Shown: positions 16,998 through 26,644, counted from the first letter of the stretch. The stretch is DNA of 58,897 nt from an uncultured Bacilli bacterium (GCA_944350315.1 CALVON010000013.1:1-58897), one strand, 5' to 3'. Notes: generated by a model not told the origin, from the letters alone. Program-made: numbers and translations.

Positions 16998-18249
16998 TTT
17001 TTTAGGAACATTTTTGAATGTTTTAACTTGTATTGTTTTTTCGAAAATAGTTTTAAAAGATAAAATTGTTATAAAAAAATTACAAATTTTACTATTAATA
17101 TTTTTGTTTTCTATTTTTTTACAAATTTTATGTTATTGCAATTTAATGTTTTTAAAAACTTCTATTTGTTTTTTTATGTATGCTAGCTTATTTAAAATCA
17201 GTTATTCGCTAGATAATATTAAGGTAATGATTTTGGATTTTTTTTACTTTGTTATATTAATTTTTTCTGATATATTATCAATAAAATTTTATTCTGTATT
17301 ATTAGGGGAAGATGTTTTTTATAATATTATTGCTGGAAGTATTCTAGGGAATGTCGCTGTTTTATTTCCTGTAATTATTTTATCTTTTGGATTTAGAAAC
17401 GTTATAAATAAGTTCTTAAATACTAAAGTTAAATATAAAATGATATTTGCATTATTGATTTCTTTCTGTTGTATTATTTCTTTATTTTATGAAACTTTTA
17501 AAATTGGGACTAGTTCAATAGATAAATTATTATTTATTTTTTATATAATAGTTGTTATTTTAATTTTATGTTATTGTTTTATTCAATTTTATGAGAATGA
17601 AAAACTAATAAATCAGTATGATAATTTACTTTCCTTTATAAAAAAATATGAAATTGAAATTGACAATCAAAGAATTCTAAGACATGAAAGTAAAAATCAA
17701 TTGCTAACAATTAAATCTAAAATTATAGACAAAGAAAAAGAAGATGCAATTTTAAATTATATTGATGTAATTATTAATGACAGTAGAAAGGTAAATCATT
17801 CTGAATATGCAAAATTACAATATTTGCCTTCAAACGGAATTAAAGGCTTATTTTATTTTAAAATATCTTTGGCACAAGATAAAGGCATAACAGTTGATGT
17901 CAATATTTCTAAAAACATAGAAAATAGTCTTTTGAAAAAATTAAATAGTATAGAATTTAATCAAATTGGTAAGGTTTTAGGAGTTTATTTGGACAATGCT
18001 ATTGAAGCGGCTGAAAAGGCAAATAAAAAAATGATTGGAATAGAGATATTTAAAAATAAAAATGAAATTATTTTTATAATATCAAATACATATAATTTAA
18101 ACACGAGAAAATTTGGAAGAAGTTCTAAAGGAGAAGATCGAGGTTATGGATTATTACTCGTTAACAGCATATTAAATAGTAACGTTAGATTAAGTTCAAT
18201 TACGGAAATTACTGAAGAACTATATACAAAAAAATTTATAATAAAATAA
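16978..18249 (+). CDS. agrC: AgrC-like sensor histidine kinase
   Basis: A 423-residue protein with about six N-terminal membrane helices (residues 1-200), a coiled segment, the phospho-acceptor His in LRHESKNQLLTIKSK (about residue 236), and a GHKL ATPase domain with the N-box LDNAIEAAEK and G-box GEDRGYGLLLV. This matches AgrC-type receptors (HPK10 family) that sense a cyclic peptide through the membrane domain. It overlaps agrA by 20 bp, so translation is coupled. Its ligand should be the peptide encoded at 18299-18415. Confidence 0.88.
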   Translation: MLKIVSDFLGTFLNVLTCIVFSKIVLKDKIVIKKLQILLLIFLFSIFLQILCYCNLMFLKTSICFFMYASLFKISYSLDNIKVMILDFFYFVILIFSDILSIKFYSVLLGEDVFYNIIAGSILGNVAVLFPVIILSFGFRNVINKFLNTKVKYKMIFALLISFCCIISLFYETFKIGTSSIDKLLFIFYIIVVILILCYCFIQFYENEKLINQYDNLLSFIKKYEIEIDNQRILRHESKNQLLTIKSKIIDKEKEDAILNYIDVIINDSRKVNHSEYAKLQYLPSNGIKGLFYFKISLAQDKGITVDVNISKNIENSLLKKLNSIEFNQIGKVLGVYLDNAIEAAEKANKKMIGIEIFKNKNEIIFIISNTYNLNTRKFGRSSKGEDRGYGLLLVNSILNSNVRLSSITEITEELYTKKFIIK

Positions 18250-18275
18250 AAAGCAGTATATTTTTTAAATATACA
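18246..18275 (-). terminator. Hairpin terminator of the agrBD transcript
   Basis: GTATATTT pairs with AAATATAC across a three-base loop. On the minus strand it is followed by a T-rich tract (TGCTTTTTATTTTAT). It lies in the 49 bp between the convergent agrC and agrD ends. Confidence 0.65.
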
Positions 18276-18298
18276 ACTTTATTAGTTATTAATATTGC

Positions 18299-18415
18299 TT
18301 ATTTATTTACTAACGATTTTGGCATTTTTGCTTCATCACATATTAAAGTTGAGCATCCTTGTGTGCCAATTGTAGCAGCTAGAGAACCTAGTAATGCTAG
18401 TAAATTTGCTAACAT
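18299..18415 (-). CDS. agrD: AgrD-like cyclic autoinducer peptide precursor
   Basis: A 38-residue precursor preceded by a perfect GAAAGGAGGTTGAATT SD. It has the three AgrD parts: an amphipathic N-terminus (MLANLLALLGSLAATIG), a signal core (TQGCSTLIC), and an acidic tail DEAKMPKSLVNK that aligns with the S. aureus tail DEVEVPKEL. It lies 33 bp downstream of agrB on the same strand. By analogy AgrB would cut before Asp27-Glu28, giving a peptide ending in Cys26 with Cys21 as ring nucleophile. A six-residue ring with a C-terminal Cys is unusual; cutting after Ile25 would give the common five-residue ring. It is too short for standard gene calling. Confidence 0.85.
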   Translation of the reverse strand: MLANLLALLGSLAATIGTQGCSTLICDEAKMPKSLVNK

Positions 18416-18448
18416 AATTCAACCTCCTTTCATTCTTTTTTTCGTTGT

Positions 18449-19051
18449 CTATATATAATTGTAATTCTTATAGTTATTGTATGGTAATTTATATAATTTA
18501 TATGTTATTGGAAGAATCATTATTGTTGCTTCAATTAATCCTATTACCATAAAATTTGTTAAAACATTGTTGTTTAAATATGTAATTAAACAGATTATTA
18601 TAATGGTAGTTAAAATACTTAAAATTTTAAATTTTTTTCTTTTCTTTTTATTTATCAATGGCCTTTTTTCGGTATCTGCTGGGGCATATATTATTATTAG
18701 AATTAAACATAATATTGATAGTATTTCTTTAATTATTAAACTAATATTTAAATATATGGCTAAATATGTACCTCCAATAAATAACATTAGTGATGTTATT
18801 AGACAGGCAGTACTATTTTTAGCATGTAGTCCAAATACGAATAGTCTTATAATGTTATAAAATACAATCATTAATATAGTCTCTTTAAAAATATTTAAAA
18901 TTTTTGCTAATAATAAGATAATAATAATTTTTGTGATAGTTAAGTATATTGATTCTAATCCATATTCAATTATTTCTAGTTGTTCACTATTTAAATGCTT
19001 TTTTTTATTTTTTATATAGTTCATGGAATTTGTTAATATTTTCTTTTTCAA
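18449..19051 (-). CDS. agrB: AgrB peptidase/transporter
   Basis: A 200-residue membrane protein of the AgrB family. The catalytic residues are visible as His76 in GLHAKNS and Cys83 in TACL, almost the same positions as His77/Cys84 of S. aureus AgrB. YAPADTEKRPL matches the family's YAPxDTxxxP signature. Five or six membrane helices. The start is TTG, set by GGTGG a few bases upstream. It processes AgrD and forms the thiolactone. It is the first gene of a leftward agrBD operon whose promoter lies in the 19052-19190 gap shared with asnB. Confidence 0.92.
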   Translation of the reverse strand: MKKKILTNSMNYIKNKKKHLNSEQLEIIEYGLESIYLTITKIIIILLLAKILNIFKETILMIVFYNIIRLFVFGLHAKNSTACLITSLMLFIGGTYLAIYLNISLIIKEILSILCLILIIIYAPADTEKRPLINKKKRKKFKILSILTTIIIICLITYLNNNVLTNFMVIGLIEATIMILPITYKLYKLPYNNYKNYNYI

Positions 19052-19191
19052 TTTTAACCACCGTGTTATATTTTAATATAAAAAAAATTGTTCTTTTATG
19101 TTGCCGAAAATAACTCTTGTTTTATGTTTTATTTTGCATATTGTTAACCTTTGGTTAAAATATCTTATTTTGTCAAACAAAAATATTTAAT

Positions 19192-19220
19192 TTGTAATTG
19201 ATTGTTATATTTGGTATAAT
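19192..19220 (+). promoter_or_regulatory. SigA-type promoter of asnB
   Basis: TTGTAA (19192-19197), a 17-bp spacer, and TATAAT (19215-19220), about 20 bp before the asnB ATG. Confidence 0.65.
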
Positions 19221-19239
19221 TGTTTCGAGGTAGATAGTT

Positions 19240-21057
19240 ATGTGCGGATTTGTAGGATTTATAGATAAAGAAAAAAATAAGAAAAAAGTTATTAAAGATA
19301 TGGCAGATATAATTATTCACAGAGGACCAGATAGTGATGGATATTATGTTGACGATAATTGTGCACTTGGTTTTAGAAGATTATCGATAATTGATTTGGA
19401 TGGTGGAACACAACCAATATATAATGAAGATAAATCTAAAGTTATAATATTTAATGGTGAAATTTATAATTATAAAGAAATTAAGAAAGATTTAATTAAA
19501 AAAGGGCATAAGTTTAGTACTGAATCAGATACAGAGGTAATTTTACATGGGTATGAGGAATATAACGAAGATATTTTAAGCAAGTTAAGAGGGATGTTTG
19601 CTTTTGTTATATATGATACTGCTAATAAATCATTATTTGGAGCACGCGATTTTTATGGAATTAAACCATTTTACTATTATAAAAATTCTGATGAATTTAT
19701 CTTTGGTTCTGAGATAAAAAGCTTTTTAGGACATCCTAATTTTAAAAAAGAACTTAATAGAGATATGTTGAAACAGTATTTAACTTTTCAATATAGTGTT
19801 TTAGAAGATACTTTTTTTAAAAATGTTTATAAATTAATGCCTGGCCATTATTTTGTGTATAAAGACGGTAATTTAGATGTAAAAAAATATTATGAGATTA
19901 AATTTGAAAAAGATGATAGTAAAAATCTACAAGAATGGGAAGATATTATTAGAAAAGAACTTAATGAGTCTATTAAATATCATAAAATTAGTGATGTAGA
20001 AGTTGGAAGTTTTTTGTCTTCTGGTGTTGATTCTTCTATTATTGCAACGTTGAGTGATGTTGATAAAACTTTTACTGTTGGGTATGAAAATAAAAAATAT
20101 AGTGAAATTGATTATGCAAAAGATTTAAGTAAAAAAATCAATGTAAAAAATGTTAGTAAGAAAATAAGTAAGGAAGAATACTTTAATAAATTTCCATTGA
20201 TTCAATATTATATGGATGAGCCCCTTGCGGATCCTTCTGCAGTTGCTTTATATTTTGTGGCTAATATAGCTAGTAAACATGTAAAAGTGGCATTATCAGG
20301 GGAAGGCGCGGATGAAATATTTGGAGGATATAATATTTATCATGAACCTTATTCAGTTAGTTGGTATAATAAAATTCCTTACCCTATGAGAAAGTTGATT
20401 GGGTTTTTGGCATATCCTTTAAGAAATCATACTGGGTTTAACTTTTTGATTAGAAGAAGTAAAAAATTAGAAGATAGATATGTAGGTAATGCTTTTATAT
20501 TTGATCCTAGAGAATCTAATAAAATTTTAAATTATAACGATAAGAATAATTTTAAAAAATTGACAAGACCTTATTATGATAAAATTAGGGATTATGATGA
20601 TGTGTCTAAAATGCAATATATTGATTTTAATTTTTGGTTAATTGGTGATATTTTATTGAAGGCAGATAAGATGAGTATGGCTAATTCATTGGAAGTAAGA
20701 GTTCCGTTTTTAGATAGATGTTTGATTTCAAACGTAATTAATATTCCTAGTAAATATAAAATAGTTGGTAATGAAACGAAGTATGCATTTAGACAAGTAT
20801 GTAAAGATGCATTAGAAGATAAGTGGGCTAATAAGAAAAAATTGGGATTTCCAGTACCAATAAGAGAATGGATCAAAGAAAAAGATGTTTATGATATGAT
20901 ATATGATGCTTTTAATAATTCTTTTGGTTTTTTCAAGACTAAAGAAATTCTTAAGCTATTAAGTGATCATAAAAAGGGAAAAAGGGATAATAGCAGAAAA
21001 ATATGGACTATTTATACTTTCTTAATATGGTATCAAGAATATTTTGTGAAAAGGTGA
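19240..21057 (+). CDS. asnB: Asparagine synthetase (glutamine-hydrolysing)
   Basis: A 605-residue protein, normal length. The N-terminal Ntn glutaminase starts MCGFVGF with catalytic Cys2, then IIHRGPDSDG and the FNGEIYNY motif. The C-terminal synthetase domain has the PP-loop SFLSSGVDSS (about residues 253-262) and SGEGADEIFGGY. It converts Asp + Gln + ATP to Asn + Glu + AMP + PPi in the cytosol. It is a single gene with its own promoter and a terminator at 21246. No T-box or riboswitch structure is seen in the short leader. Confidence 0.95.
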   Translation: MCGFVGFIDKEKNKKKVIKDMADIIIHRGPDSDGYYVDDNCALGFRRLSIIDLDGGTQPIYNEDKSKVIIFNGEIYNYKEIKKDLIKKGHKFSTESDTEVILHGYEEYNEDILSKLRGMFAFVIYDTANKSLFGARDFYGIKPFYYYKNSDEFIFGSEIKSFLGHPNFKKELNRDMLKQYLTFQYSVLEDTFFKNVYKLMPGHYFVYKDGNLDVKKYYEIKFEKDDSKNLQEWEDIIRKELNESIKYHKISDVEVGSFLSSGVDSSIIATLSDVDKTFTVGYENKKYSEIDYAKDLSKKINVKNVSKKISKEEYFNKFPLIQYYMDEPLADPSAVALYFVANIASKHVKVALSGEGADEIFGGYNIYHEPYSVSWYNKIPYPMRKLIGFLAYPLRNHTGFNFLIRRSKKLEDRYVGNAFIFDPRESNKILNYNDKNNFKKLTRPYYDKIRDYDDVSKMQYIDFNFWLIGDILLKADKMSMANSLEVRVPFLDRCLISNVINIPSKYKIVGNETKYAFRQVCKDALEDKWANKKKLGFPVPIREWIKEKDVYDMIYDAFNNSFGFFKTKEILKLLSDHKKGKRDNSRKIWTIYTFLIWYQEYFVKR

Positions 21058-21064
21058 GAGATGT

Positions 21065-21157
21065 ATGGATAGTATAAATATTAATGAGTTAATAATTAAA
21101 ATTGAAATTTTTTTCAAATCTTTAATAAATTTTAAATTAGAAAAACTATATTCGTAA
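21065..21157 (+). CDS. Possible 30-residue small protein downstream of asnB
   Basis: ATG-GAT-AGT begins seven bases after AGGTGAG, which overlaps the asnB stop. The product (MDSININ, ELIIKIEIFF, ending EKLYS) is amphipathic with no recognised family. It lies within the asnB transcript before the terminator. The good SD is the only support, and it could be chance in AT-rich DNA. Confidence 0.3.
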   Translation: MDSININELIIKIEIFFKSLINFKLEKLYS

Positions 21158-21245
21158 TAAAACTTTAAAAAAATAACTTGTAGCAATGTAAAGTTCTAAA
21201 AACAAATAATAATTTTCATTAACGTTGTTTTGTAAATGTTTTGAT

Positions 21246-21270
21246 AAAGACAGTGCAATCTGTCTTTTTT
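21246..21270 (+). terminator. Intrinsic terminator downstream of asnB
   Basis: AAAGACAG (21246-21253) pairs with CTGTCTTT (21260-21267), followed by T6. Confidence 0.85.
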
Positions 21271-21321
21271 CTTTACAAAAAATGAGGAGAATGCTATAAT
21301 CTTATTATAAGTGAGGTAGTG

Positions 21322-23523
21322 ATGATGGCTAAAAAAAAGCAAAAGAAGGAAAAACAAAAATTTGAATATAGTAATGAAATAACAGGGGTAATTTTAATAT
21401 TATTTTCTTTAATAGGGATTCTTGGCTATGGAAGGGCTGGTAATTTTATTCGTAGCTTTTCAGTTTTTTTAGTTGGTATTGCTTATTTTTTCTTGCTTTT
21501 AGTTTTTTTATTACTAGGTTGTTATTTAATTGTTAAGAGAAAGAGTCCAAAAATGGTGTCAAGGACTTCTTTGGGAATATATTTAATTGTGGTTGCTTTA
21601 TTAACTTTTTTTCATAAAGAATATCTTGATAAACTTGATGGGACAGAAGTAATTACGGAAACTTTTAAATCAGTTATGTTGTCATTTAAATCAGTTGATG
21701 TCATTAAAAATTGTGGCGGCGGTATGGTTGGTGCTGTTTTATCTTATGTTTTTGATTGGGCTTTTGATGATGGAATTATCATTGTAATTATTACTTTGAT
21801 AATTTTGGGATTGATTTTGGCATTGAATAAATCATTATTTGATATGATTTCTAAGATAAAAATACCAAAATTAAAGAAATCTAGAGATACTGATAAAGTT
21901 GATAATGATGAACCTGAAATAGAAGATAAGAGAATTGTTATTTCTTCAATTGAGGAATTAACAAATAAGAAGGAAGAAGTAAAAGATGCAGATATACCAA
22001 TAAAAAAGGTTAATGATGTTTCTTCTGATAAGGAAGATAGTATAGTAGAGGAAAAAGCAGTGATAAAAAATACAGATTATAAATTACCATCAATTAATAT
22101 TCTTAAGACTGTCAAAAATATCAATAGTAAAGAAAATGAAGTAAATGCTAAGGCTAGTATTCAGAAATTAGAAGAAATTCTTAAGGTTTTTGAAATATCT
22201 GGGAAAATAGTTCAAGTAAATATAGGACCTACGGTTACACAATATGAGCTTGATTTAAAAGCAGGTACTAAAGTTAATAAATTGTTAGGAATTCAGCGTG
22301 AAATAGCTTTAGCTATGGCGGCCAAAGATGTAAGGATACAAGCACCAATACCTGGGAAGAACACAATTGGTATTGAATTACCTAATAAAGTTAATGCAAG
22401 TGTTTCTTTTAAGGAAGTTTTATTATCTATGCCTGAGGTTAATGAAAAGACTTTACTGGCTGTGGGGCTTGGAAAAGACATTATGGGAAAAGTTAAATGG
22501 TGTGAAATTAATGCTACTCCCCATTTATTAGTTGCTGGATCTACTGGTAGTGGTAAATCTGTTTGTATTAATTGTATTATTGCATCAATATTAATGCGTT
22601 GTAAGCCAGATCAAGTAAAACTTGTTTTAGTAGATCCTAAAAAAGTTGAATTTTCTATGTATAATGGAATTCCCCATTTACTTAGTCCTGTAGTAACGGA
22701 TGCGAAGAAAGCTTCTATTGCTCTTAAAAATATAGTTGGTGAAATGGAAAGAAGATATGAATTATTAGAACATACTAAAAATAAAAATATTAATTCTTAT
22801 AATAAATTTTGCGAAGCACATACTGAATATCAAAAATTACCATATATTGTGGTTATTATTGATGAGTTGGCAGATTTAATGTTAGTAGCCGCAAAGGAAG
22901 TAGAAGATTCAATAATGAGAATTACGCAAATGGCAAGAGCGGCCGGTATACATTTAATTGTAGCTACACAAAGGCCTTCAACAGATATAATTACGGGTGT
23001 TGTTAAAGCAAATATTCCTTCTAGGATAAGTTTTTCAGTTTCTTCACAGATTGATTCTAGAACTATTTTGGATATGGGCGGAGCAGAAAAACTATTAGGT
23101 AAAGGTGATATGCTGTTTTTACCAATGGGTGAGAGTGTTCCAATGAGAATACAAGGAGCATTTGTTTCAGAAGAAGAAATTCAAAAATTAGTAGATTATA
23201 CGATTGGTCAACAAAAAGCTATTTATGATGAAACTTTAACTATTGATAAAAGTGGTAATAGTAATGATGAAAAAGTTTCTGATAGTGATGGCTATTCTTC
23301 TTCAGACGAATATGATGATCCAATTTACAATGAAGTTGTTGACTTTGCTGTAAGTGCTGGTAAAATAAGTGCTTCATTAATTCAAAGAAAGTTTAGACTT
23401 GGTTACAATAGGGCTGCAAGAATTATTGATTTACTTGAGGAAAGAGGAATAATTGGTCCACAAAATGGTTCTAAACCGAGAGAAGTTTTGGTGAAATTAG
23501 AAAAAAACAGCGATGATGAGTAA
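21322..23523 (+). CDS. FtsK/SpoIIIE DNA translocase
   Basis: About 733 residues. Four N-terminal membrane helices (residues 15-170), a charged linker, then the motor: Walker A in AGSTGSGKSVC near residue 407, Walker B in VVIIDELADLM, and the FtsK signature ATQRPSTDIITGVVKANIPSRI. The C-terminal gamma winged helix follows (QRKFRLGYNRAARIID). It pumps chromosomal DNA through the division or sporulation septum. SpoIIIE and SftA/FtsK cannot be told apart from sequence alone. Start: a GAGGT SD fits ATG at 21322 or 21325; a GTG at 21319 is too close. Single gene with its own terminator. Confidence 0.93.
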   Translation: MMAKKKQKKEKQKFEYSNEITGVILILFSLIGILGYGRAGNFIRSFSVFLVGIAYFFLLLVFLLLGCYLIVKRKSPKMVSRTSLGIYLIVVALLTFFHKEYLDKLDGTEVITETFKSVMLSFKSVDVIKNCGGGMVGAVLSYVFDWAFDDGIIIVIITLIILGLILALNKSLFDMISKIKIPKLKKSRDTDKVDNDEPEIEDKRIVISSIEELTNKKEEVKDADIPIKKVNDVSSDKEDSIVEEKAVIKNTDYKLPSINILKTVKNINSKENEVNAKASIQKLEEILKVFEISGKIVQVNIGPTVTQYELDLKAGTKVNKLLGIQREIALAMAAKDVRIQAPIPGKNTIGIELPNKVNASVSFKEVLLSMPEVNEKTLLAVGLGKDIMGKVKWCEINATPHLLVAGSTGSGKSVCINCIIASILMRCKPDQVKLVLVDPKKVEFSMYNGIPHLLSPVVTDAKKASIALKNIVGEMERRYELLEHTKNKNINSYNKFCEAHTEYQKLPYIVVIIDELADLMLVAAKEVEDSIMRITQMARAAGIHLIVATQRPSTDIITGVVKANIPSRISFSVSSQIDSRTILDMGGAEKLLGKGDMLFLPMGESVPMRIQGAFVSEEEIQKLVDYTIGQQKAIYDETLTIDKSGNSNDEKVSDSDGYSSSDEYDDPIYNEVVDFAVSAGKISASLIQRKFRLGYNRAARIIDLLEERGIIGPQNGSKPREVLVKLEKNSDDE

Positions 23524-23550
23524 AACTATCAATTTTGTTTGATAGTTTTT
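23522..23550 (+). terminator. Intrinsic terminator of the ftsK/spoIIIE gene
   Basis: AAACTATCAA (23523-23532) pairs with TTGATAGTTT (23539-23548), followed by T residues. The hairpin overlaps the stop codon. Confidence 0.85.
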
Positions 23551-23707
23551 ATTACGAGATAAAGTATAAATAAATTTAAAATAATGGTAGGGAAAACAGT
23601 GTTAATAAAATTGTCGTTTCAGGTAATGAAAAATTATTTTATTTTTATTAAAGATGATATAGATTTTTTTTAATAAATTTGATACAATTCATATGGGTGA
23701 ATAAATA

Positions 23708-24788
23708 ATGAATCAACAAGAATTGTTTAATAAATATAATAATTTATCTAATATTGTAAGTGATATATGGAGGTCTCTTTGAATTAGATAATAAGATAAA
23801 GAGACTTAGTGAACTTAACAAGATCATAAATAGTGATAATTTTTGGCAAAATAGTGATAATGATAAAATTTTAAAAGAGTATAATTCTTTAAAAAATTTA
23901 GTAGATAATTTGACTAGAATTAAAAATAAAATTGATTCTAATACTGCTATACTACAAGATAGTGTTGATGATGAGATGCTTCAAGTTATTTATGATGAGT
24001 ATGAAGAGATTTTTAGTGATGTTGAGAAATTTAGAATTAATACTTATTTATCGGGAAAATATGATAAGAATAATTGTATACTTGAAATTCATAGTGGTGC
24101 TGGCGGTACAGAGTCTTGTGATTGGGTAGAAATGCTTTATAGAATGTATACGAGATTTTTGACAAAAAGTGATTATAATTATATTGAAATTGATAAACAA
24201 TATGGTGAAGAAGTTGGCCTTAAAAGTGTGATGATCAAAATATTGGGTGAGAATGCATATGGTTACTTTAAAGGAGAAAATGGGATTCATAGGTTAGTAA
24301 GAATAAGTCCATTTGATGCAAATAAGAGAAGACATACTACTTTTGCTTCAGTTGAAGTAATTCCTGAATTTGATAATAATGTTAATGTAGAAATAGATGA
24401 AAAAGATTTAAAAATTGACATTTTTAGAAGCAGTGGTCCTGGCGGACAGGGAGTAAATACGACTGATTCTGCAATTAGAATTACACATATACCTACTTCG
24501 ATTGTGGTTTGTTGCCAAAATGAAAGAAGTCAGATTAGAAACAAGCAAATAGCAATGGAAGTTCTTAAAAATAAGTTGTATAAATTGGAATTAGAAAAGA
24601 AAAATTTAGAATTAAATGAAATTGTTGGAAATAAAAAAAGCATTGGTTTTGGGAATGCTAAAAGAAGTTATGTGATGTGTCCATATACTTTGGTTAAAGA
24701 TAATGAATCAGGATATGAAAGTAGCAATATTAATAAAATTTTAGATGGGGAAATATTAGAGATGTTAGAAAAGAATATAAGGAGGTAG
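23708..24788 (+). CDS. prfB: Peptide chain release factor 2 (programmed +1 frameshift)
   Basis: Two frames joined: 23708-23779 (25 codons up to an in-frame TGA at 23780) and 23781-24788. The first frame starts MNQQELFNK and ends WRSL; skipping T23780 continues with ELDNKIKRL. The main frame has the release-factor core, with the GGQ motif in SSGPGGQGVNTTDSAIRITH and HRLVRISPFD. RF2 terminates at UGA and UAA. Low RF2 slows termination at the internal UGA and promotes frameshifting, so the gene autoregulates. The total length (about 359 residues) is normal. The next gene's ATG follows after TAG-TG, so it is co-transcribed with the YitT pair. Confidence 0.95.
23769..23782 (+). promoter_or_regulatory. 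RF2 programmed frameshift site
   Basis: An internal Shine-Dalgarno GGAGGT (23769-23774) stands three bases before CTT-TGA-A (23777-23783). This is the canonical prfB slippery site, where tRNA-Leu on CTT slips +1 onto TTT when UGA is read slowly. Confidence 0.95.
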
Positions 24789-24790
24789 TG

Positions 24791-25693
24791 ATGTTTTTTA
24801 AGCGTATTAGAGAAAGAAGAATTAATAAAATAATTGAAGCTGTAAATAAAAAAAATATTTTTAAAAGATATTTTATGTTGTTGTTTGGTTGTTTAATTGT
24901 GGCTTTTACTTTTAATTTGTTTTTTCTTAGATATAATATCGTTTGTTTTGGGGTTAGTGGGATATCAATAGTATTAGCAAAGTTTGGTGTGAATCCATCA
25001 ATGTTTATATTAATTGCTAATATTGTTTTAATTGTTATTAGTTATTTCTTTTTAGGAATTAATGATGTAAAAAATCAGTTGGTTGGTGCTCTTATATATC
25101 CAATATTTGTGGAATTAACTTTAAAGATAACGGATTTAATTGATTTGAATGACTTGGAATTTATTATTATAGCAGTTATGGGTGGCATTTTAGCCGGTAT
25201 TGGATATGGCTTGATATATAAGAGTGGTTATTCAACTGGTGGTACTGATGTAATTGGCAGTTTGATTTGTAAATATTCTAAAATATCTATGGGTAGTGCT
25301 ATGATGTTTGTTAATGTTTCAATAATTGTTTTTGGAAAAATAGTATTCCCTTGGAAAATAGTGATGTACGCTATTGTTGTTGCTTATTTAATTTCTGTAG
25401 CAACAGATAAAATATTGCTTGGAATTTCTAATAGTAAGGCTTTTTATATAGTTGTTGATAAAGATAAAGACGATATAGTAAATGATTTTTTACTTTCTTT
25501 ACCTGGGGTAGGAAGTACAATAATTGATGCTTCTGGTGGTTATTCTAACGACAAGCAAACACTAATTATGGCAGTTGCTCCCACAAAGATGTATTTTATT
25601 ATTAAAGAGGGACTTAGAGAAATTGATAAAAATATATTTTATTTAGTGTGTGACTCTTATGAAGTTAGTAATAGGGATGAAGTTTATGAATAA
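24791..25693 (+). CDS. YitT-family membrane protein (first copy)
   Basis: A 300-residue YitT (DUF161 plus C-terminal DUF2179) protein. Five to six membrane helices with NLFFLRYNIVCFGVSGISIVL and the GYSTGGTDVIGS motif are followed by a soluble domain with SGGYSNDKQTLIMAVAP. The physiological role of the family is not established. The start is ATG at 24791, after GGAGGTAGTG; the SD lies in the end of prfB. It is followed immediately by a second YitT gene, overlapping by 8 bp, so the two may form a heteromer or be a duplication. Confidence 0.85.
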   Translation: MFFKRIRERRINKIIEAVNKKNIFKRYFMLLFGCLIVAFTFNLFFLRYNIVCFGVSGISIVLAKFGVNPSMFILIANIVLIVISYFFLGINDVKNQLVGALIYPIFVELTLKITDLIDLNDLEFIIIAVMGGILAGIGYGLIYKSGYSTGGTDVIGSLICKYSKISMGSAMMFVNVSIIVFGKIVFPWKIVMYAIVVAYLISVATDKILLGISNSKAFYIVVDKDKDDIVNDFLLSLPGVGSTIIDASGGYSNDKQTLIMAVAPTKMYFIIKEGLREIDKNIFYLVCDSYEVSNRDEVYE

Positions 25694-26573
25694 TTTTGAT
25701 ATAGCACATTTTATAAATAATTTATATAAGAAAAATTTTGGAAAAAGATTTTTTATGTTTGTTATGGGAATGCTCGTTTCAGCTTTAGCATTTAATTTAT
25801 TTTATGAAAAATATAATGTTGTTCCGACAGGTAGCACGGGATTATCTTTATTAATTAGTGAATTTATTCCTTTTAATACTTCATTGATAGTACTTTTAGT
25901 AGGATTATTGTTTTTAATTTTAGGATTGGTTTTCTTTGGTTATAATTATGCATTTAAAATGTTGTTGGCAACGTTTGTTTATCCTTTTTTTATATCAGTA
26001 ACGTTTCTATTTACTAGAGAAATAGATTTAGAAGATACATCTTTATTTTTAATTATGATTTTTGGTGGTGGATTGCTTGGATTTAGTTCAGGGTTGATTA
26101 GGAAAAGTCAATTTAATCAAGGAGGGTTTAATGTATTATTTGATTTGATGAATAAATATTTTCATATAAGCATAGGATTATCTAATTTGATAGTTAATGT
26201 AATATTGATTTTTGCTAGTGTTTTTGTTTATGGAATTGAGAGTGCTTTATATGCAATAGTTTCTTTAATAGTATCTTCTTATATTGTTGATAGGGTAATT
26301 ATTGGTATTTCTGATAATAAGGTTTTTTATATTGTAACAAAGAGGCCATTAGAAGTTAGAGATTATGTTTTGGATAAGCTTCATTATTCGGTGACAGTGC
26401 TAAAAATAAGAGGAGGATACTCTAATAAAAAGAAGAAAATGCTTATGTGTGTTGTGCCAACTATTGAGTATGTTAAATTAAAAGAAATTATTAAAGAGAT
26501 AGATAAAGATGCCTTTTTCTTGATTGTAGATACTTATGAATCTAGTATTAAAAAAAATTGTAAAAATATGTAA
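25686..26573 (+). CDS. YitT-family membrane protein (second copy)
   Basis: A 295-residue paralogue of the preceding protein, with the same order of elements: FNLFYEKYNVVPTGSTGLSLL, the FNQGGFNVLFDL counterpart of the GYSTGGTDVIG motif, and a C-terminal domain with RGGYSNKKKKMLMCVVP. The start is ATG at 25686, inside the end of the upstream gene, with GGGATGAAG as SD. An in-frame ATG further upstream is ignored because it lies well inside the first gene with no SD. Sequence divergence between the copies is large, so the duplication is old. Confidence 0.83.
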   Translation: MNNFDIAHFINNLYKKNFGKRFFMFVMGMLVSALAFNLFYEKYNVVPTGSTGLSLLISEFIPFNTSLIVLLVGLLFLILGLVFFGYNYAFKMLLATFVYPFFISVTFLFTREIDLEDTSLFLIMIFGGGLLGFSSGLIRKSQFNQGGFNVLFDLMNKYFHISIGLSNLIVNVILIFASVFVYGIESALYAIVSLIVSSYIVDRVIIGISDNKVFYIVTKRPLEVRDYVLDKLHYSVTVLKIRGGYSNKKKKMLMCVVPTIEYVKLKEIIKEIDKDAFFLIVDTYESSIKKNCKNM

Positions 26574-26644
26574 ATTATAATAAAATTATTTAATATTATT
26601 TCTATATTTGTTATAATGTATGTTTGTAGAGGTAGGTGTTATTT

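Noticed and set aside
19052-19239. T-box leader upstream of asnB
   Set aside because: The gap is short and shared with the agrB promoter; no T-box sequence (TGGNACCGCG) is present.
23760-24788. prfB as a frameshifted pseudogene or a gene starting at 23760
   Set aside because: The upstream 25 codons, internal SD GGAGGT and CTT-TGA form the canonical programmed frameshift, so the gene is functional.
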